DNA of 34,776 nucleotides, taken from the NCBI GenBank assembly GCA_030698405.1, contig JAUYMU010000129.1:1-34776 (forward strand). The letters run 5' to 3'. Source of the DNA: Bacteroidota bacterium. GTDB taxonomy: Bacteria; Bacteroidota; Bacteroidia; Bacteroidales; Prolixibacteraceae. This document shows, in pieces, positions 31,253 through 34,776 of the stretch. The translations under genes and the position numbers were made by a program. Below the pieces are notes generated by a model, which saw only the letters and a list, made by a program, of their open reading frames with translations, was not told the origin of the DNA and ran no database searches. Position 1 is the stretch's first letter, and every line of letters begins with the position of its first letter.

Positions 31253-32044
31253 ATGATTGACCAGAAAATAACCATTATCGGTGGAGGAAACCTTGGAGGC
31301 GCTGTTGCATTTGGTTTAATAAAATCGAAGCAAATACAACCTTCAGACTTAACGGTTTCCGATCGTTACACCAGTATTTTGAAAAAATTTCAGGAGCAAG
31401 GAGCAACAACAACGGACAACAATGTAGAAGCAGTCAGGAATGCCGATATTATTATTCTGGCAATAAAACCTTATCAGGCAAATGAAATCCTTGCAGAGAT
31501 CAAGCCAGTTCTGAATTCAAATCAAATTCTGATTTCTGCGGTTGCAGGTTTGGGACTTCCAAAACTTGAAGAAGCCTTGAGCGGTTCAGGAGTACAGATT
31601 TTCAGAATTATGCCCAATACTGCAATTGCCATTCAGGAATCGATGACCCTGATTTCGACCAATGTAAAATCGGAGGAAGTACGCAATCTGGTGGTTCATA
31701 TTTTCGATCAATTGGGCAAAGCGCTTATTATTGCTGAAGATTTAATGGCAGCGGCAACTGTACTTGGTTCGTGCGGAATTGCATTCGCTTTGCGGTACAT
31801 GAGGGCTGCTATGCAGGGTGGAATCGAAATGGGTTTCAGCGCCGAAATGGCCCAATTTATTACTGCACAAACAGTAAAAGGTGCAGCACAGTTGATTCTT
31901 GAATCGGGCAGACATCCGGAGCAGGAAATAGACAAAGTAACCACACCGCGCGGAATTACCATTACCGGATTGAATGAAATGGAGCACAAAGGTTTCAGTT
32001 CTTCCTTGATACAAGGACTGATTGCCTCTTTCAATAAATGCTGA
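31253..32044 (+). CDS. proC: pyrroline-5-carboxylate reductase
   Basis: 263 residues. The NAD(P) loop is IIGGGNLGGAVAFGLI (8-23). ILAIKPYQANEIL, FRIMPNTAIAIQ and the C-terminal TPRGITITGLNEMEHKGF are family signatures. It reduces pyrroline-5-carboxylate to proline. The stop overlaps the proB start by 7 nt, so the two are co-translated. Confidence 0.95.
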   Translation: MIDQKITIIGGGNLGGAVAFGLIKSKQIQPSDLTVSDRYTSILKKFQEQGATTTDNNVEAVRNADIIILAIKPYQANEILAEIKPVLNSNQILISAVAGLGLPKLEEALSGSGVQIFRIMPNTAIAIQESMTLISTNVKSEEVRNLVVHIFDQLGKALIIAEDLMAAATVLGSCGIAFALRYMRAAMQGGIEMGFSAEMAQFITAQTVKGAAQLILESGRHPEQEIDKVTTPRGITITGLNEMEHKGFSSSLIQGLIASFNKC

Positions 32045-33141
32045 TTTTGAAAACACATTTACGCTATAAAAAAATAACTGTCAAAGTTGGCAGTAACGTT
32101 CTAACCAAGTCTGATGGTACGTTGAATGACGCCAATATTTCGCATTTGGTTGACCAGATCGCTTTTCTGCATCATAAAGGGGTGGAAATTGTGCTGGTTT
32201 CATCGGGTGCGGTTGCGGCAGGAAGAGGCGAAATCGGGAATGGTAAAAGGCTGGATACTGTTTCTGCACGTCAATTGTGGTCGGCAGTTGGTCAGGTTAT
32301 CCTGATAAACAAGTATGCCGAAGCCTTCAAAAAATATGGAATGTCGTGTGCGCAGGTTCTCACTACCAAAGAGAATTTCAGCGATCGGGTGCATTACCTG
32401 AACATGAAAAACTGTATTTCTACGTTGATTGAAAACAAGGTGATACCGATTGTTAACGAGAACGATACCATTTCGGTTACTGAATTGATGTTCACTGACA
32501 ATGACGAACTTTCGGGATTAATCGCTTCGATGGAAAACTCCGAAGCGTTGATTATCCTGAGCAACATTGACGGAATTTACGATGGTTCGCCCGATTTGCC
32601 CGAATCAAAAGTGATTCGCGAAATTACGTCCAAAAGCAAACCGCTGAACGAAGCAATTTCGACAGCAAAATCGAACTTTGGGCGCGGAGGGATGCTGACC
32701 AAATACCACATTGCCAAAAAAGTGGCAAAAGGTGGTATCAACGTTCACATTGCCAATGGAATGAATGCAAATACACTTCTCCGGATAATGAATACGGAGG
32801 ATGAAATCGTTCATACCACGTTTTTATCGGAACAGAAGAAATCATCGAATTTTAAAAAGTGGATTTCGTATTCCGAAAGTTTTGCCAAAGGTGAGCTGGT
32901 TGTAAACGAAGGTGCAAGAAACGCACTGCTTTCAAGTCAGGCTACCAGCTTGTTGCCCGTTGGAGTTGTATCCGTCGGAGGTACTTTCGAGAAGGGTGAT
33001 CTTGTAAAAATAAAAGACGAAACCGGCCATTTGATCGGAATCGGAAAGTCGGAATACAATGCTGAAAAAGCTGAAAAATACAAAGGAAACAAAAACAAAA
33101 AAGCAGTCGTGCATTACGATTATTTATACATCATGGAATAA
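32038..33141 (+). CDS. proB: glutamate 5-kinase with PUA domain
   Basis: 367 residues. The amino-acid kinase domain (about 10-260) has ITVKVGSNVLT, VSSGAVAAGRGEIG, PIVNENDTIS, DNDELSGLIA and GRGGMLTKY. A C-terminal PUA domain (about 278-355) follows, with GELVVNEGARNALL and GDLVKIKDETGHLIGIG. It phosphorylates glutamate for proline synthesis and is the usual target of proline feedback. It overlaps proC by 7 nt. Confidence 0.95.
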   Translation: MLILKTHLRYKKITVKVGSNVLTKSDGTLNDANISHLVDQIAFLHHKGVEIVLVSSGAVAAGRGEIGNGKRLDTVSARQLWSAVGQVILINKYAEAFKKYGMSCAQVLTTKENFSDRVHYLNMKNCISTLIENKVIPIVNENDTISVTELMFTDNDELSGLIASMENSEALIILSNIDGIYDGSPDLPESKVIREITSKSKPLNEAISTAKSNFGRGGMLTKYHIAKKVAKGGINVHIANGMNANTLLRIMNTEDEIVHTTFLSEQKKSSNFKKWISYSESFAKGELVVNEGARNALLSSQATSLLPVGVVSVGGTFEKGDLVKIKDETGHLIGIGKSEYNAEKAEKYKGNKNKKAVVHYDYLYIME

Positions 33142-33237
33142 TATTAACTAAGTAACTCGGGATTTGTGTTTTGATACCCTTTTCATAGACCCCTTAAATT
33201 TCCGCCTTCAAACGGCAACGAATTCCTGAGTTATATT

Positions 33238-33266
33238 CCCCCTTCCACCCCCTGGAAGGGGGCTTT
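33238..33266 (-). repeat. C-rich/G-rich intergenic hairpin, copy E
   Basis: CCCCCTTCCA, CCCC, TGGAAGGGGG, CTTT. Read on the minus strand it matches copies A-D best, so it is inverted relative to them. It ends 14 nt before proA. Confidence 0.72.
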
Positions 33267-33280
33267 ATATTTTAAAAGTT

Positions 33281-34531
33281 ATGACGATAAAAGAACTACT
33301 TACACTGGTTTTAAAAGCCAGCAGAAAACTGAACCTCGTTTCAGTAGAAAAAATCAATGCGGTTTTATCGGATGTGGCAGAAGCTGCAATCGCGAATACA
33401 ACGTTTATACTTCAGGAAAATGCCAAAGACCTGAGCCGCATGGATCCGGCTGATCCGAAATACGACCGTTTGATGCTGACAGCCGACCGGATTAAAGGTA
33501 TTGCTGCCGATATCATGAATGTTGCCTCACTTCCTTCGCCTTTGGGACGAATATTGAGCGAAACCGACCGTCCGAATGGTCTTCATATCAAAAAAATTAC
33601 TGTTCCGTTTGGAGTCATCGGAATCATTTATGAAGCCCGGCCAAATGTTACGCTCGATGTGTTTTCGTTGTGCCTGAAATCGGGAAATGCCTGCGTTTTG
33701 AAAGGCGGAAGCGACGCTAACGATTCGAATGTTGCCATTGTTAAAGTGATTCAGGAAGTGCTCCGGAAACACGAACTCGATGAAAATATACTTTCGCTGC
33801 TGCCGGTTGGGCGAGAAGCAACTGCCGAATTGCTTCATGCACATGGATTGGTCGATCTGATTATTCCGCGCGGTTCGCAAAGCCTCATAAATTTTGTGCG
33901 CGAAAATTCAAGTATTCCGGTAATAGAAACCGGAGCTGGGATTTGTCATACTTATTTCGATGAATCGGGCGATACCGCCAAAGGACAGGCCATTGTAACC
34001 AATGCAAAAACCCGTCGCCCGAGTGTTTGCAATGCACTCGATTGCCTGATCATTCACAAAAGCAGGCTTGCCGATTTGCCTGCACTAACAGAACTTCTTC
34101 CGCAAAGTCAGGTGGTAATTTATGCTGATCCAAAAGCATTTCAGGCGCTGGAAGGAAAATATCCGGAATCGCTGCTGCAACCTGCCAATGAAGAATCATT
34201 CGGCACCGAATTTTTATCGTACAAGATGTCGGTAAAAACGGTAGCTGATTTTGACGAGGCGCTGGATCACATTGCGCAATACAGCTCAAAACACTCCGAA
34301 GCAATTATTGCAGAAGATAAGGAGACGATTGAAATATTTCAGAAATCGGTGGACGCTGCAGCTGTTTATTGCAACGTTTCGACTGCTTTTACCGATGGGG
34401 CGCAGTTTGGTTTGGGTGCAGAAATAGGAATTTCAACACAAAAACTTCATGCCCGCGGCCCAATGGCGCTCGAAGAACTGACGAGTTACAAATGGATTGT
34501 GGAAGGTGACGGGCAAATCAGGCCAAAGTAA
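33281..34531 (+). CDS. proA: gamma-glutamyl phosphate reductase
   Basis: 416 residues of the aldehyde-dehydrogenase superfamily. It shows [44 protein letters not shown] and the catalytic cysteine in [14 protein letters not shown] (Cys250). It reduces glutamyl phosphate to the semialdehyde that closes to pyrroline-5-carboxylate. The 139-bp gap after proB includes repeat E and a weak outer palindrome (AACTCGGGA.../...CCTGAGTT). Confidence 0.96.
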   Translation: MTIKELLTLVLKASRKLNLVSVEKINAVLSDVAEAAIANTTFILQENAKDLSRMDPADPKYDRLMLTADRIKGIAADIMNVASLPSPLGRILSETDRPNGLHIKKITVPFGVIGIIYEARPNVTLDVFSLCLKSGNACVLKGGSDANDSNVAIVKVIQEVLRKHELDENILSLLPVGREATAELLHAHGLVDLIIPRGSQSLINFVRENSSIPVIETGAGICHTYFDESGDTAKGQAIVTNAKTRRPSVCNALDCLIIHKSRLADLPALTELLPQSQVVIYADPKAFQALEGKYPESLLQPANEESFGTEFLSYKMSVKTVADFDEALDHIAQYSSKHSEAIIAEDKETIEIFQKSVDAAAVYCNVSTAFTDGAQFGLGAEIGISTQKLHARGPMALEELTSYKWIVEGDGQIRPK

Positions 34532-34648
34532 AAGAGGAAAACGCAGAAAGTCCTTTTCTGAAAAGAAAATTGCTCTATCTTTAAACAGCAAATTGCAATC
34601 AAATAACATACTGACAAACAATTGTTTCAGTATTTAAATATAAATTGA

Positions 34649-34776
34649 ATGAGACATTTTACATCAGTTCACGACCTGAAAAATCTGGACGAAGCTTTAA
34701 AACTTGCTTTTGAACTTAAGAAATCACCCTATAAATATCAGTATCTGGGTAAAAACAAAACCTTATTGCTGGTATT
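34649..34776 (+). CDS. argF: N-acylornithine carbamoyltransferase (N-terminal part, runs off the window)
   Basis: The first 42 codons read MRHFTSVHDLKNLDEALKLA followed by a stretch with KNKTLLLV. This opening (MRHFTSVxD) is characteristic of the N-acetyl- or N-succinyl-ornithine carbamoyltransferase branch, not of ordinary ornithine carbamoyltransferase. The SxRT carbamoyl-phosphate motif would come just after the window end. With ArgC and ArgD making acylornithine nearby, this completes the acylated route to citrulline. Whether the acyl group is acetyl or succinyl depends on residues beyond the window. Confidence 0.85.
   Translation, partial: MRHFTSVHDLKNLDEALKLAFELKKSPYKYQYLGKNKTLLLV

Noticed and set aside
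33156-33234. Imperfect palindrome AACTCGGGA.../...CCTGAGTT between proB and proA
   Set aside because: The pairing needs several bulges and the loop is long; no T-run follows, so no terminator or regulatory call is made.

Overview
The window looks like chromosomal DNA of a Bacteroidota bacterium, probably in the Bacteroidales/Marinilabiliales direction. The evidence is a C-terminal type IX secretion sorting domain, an N-acylornithine carbamoyltransferase start in an arginine cluster, start codons without Shine-Dalgarno sequences, several matches to the TAnnTTTG promoter box, and intergenic C-rich/G-rich hairpin repeats typical of the phylum. No rRNA, tRNA, CRISPR array, transposase or phage gene was found.

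Layout. 1-3078 (+): tail of an Mla-type ABC ATPase whose 5' part is not readable in this window, an MCE/MlaD protein and a BamA/TamA-like outer-membrane barrel (envelope lipid and outer-membrane work). 3164-8704: a cold-shock protein (-), two convergent and overlapping L,D-transpeptidases (+ and -), a two-repeat CHRD-like lipoprotein (-) and a large zinc-peptidase lipoprotein (-). 8883-15154 (+): a PLP fold-III decarboxylase-like protein that lacks the PLP lysine, then a tightly overlapping four-gene cassette of two GNAT-fold proteins and two B12-type radical SAM proteins. The four-gene cassette is bracketed by two copies of a ~175-bp nested-palindrome element. I cannot assign this block to any pathway I know, and it is the best candidate here for an undescribed system. 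15529-21302: a DUF6557-like acidic protein, an atypical SDR with a DUF2867-like tail, a secreted blue-copper protein with a T9SS tail, a degenerate M29 aminopeptidase-like protein, and a DUF2442 protein with a broken partner.

21436-34776 is an arginine/proline/carbamoyl-phosphate supercluster. carA and carB run leftward. argR, a GNAT acyltransferase, argG, argC, argD, proC, proB, proA and the start of an argF-type N-acylornithine carbamoyltransferase run rightward. Carbamoyl phosphate from CarAB feeds the transcarbamoylase and ArgG follows later; ArgC and ArgD make acylornithine; ProB, ProA and ProC make proline from the same glutamate pool. argB was not found inside the window.

The carA-argR intergenic region carries two regulatory devices. 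One is a pair of 18-bp palindromes exactly 3 bp apart next to the argR start, the classical ArgR operator geometry. The other is a 43-codon leader ORF in front of carA whose 3' end is itself an intrinsic terminator, reminiscent of the E. coli pyrBI (pyrL) attenuator.
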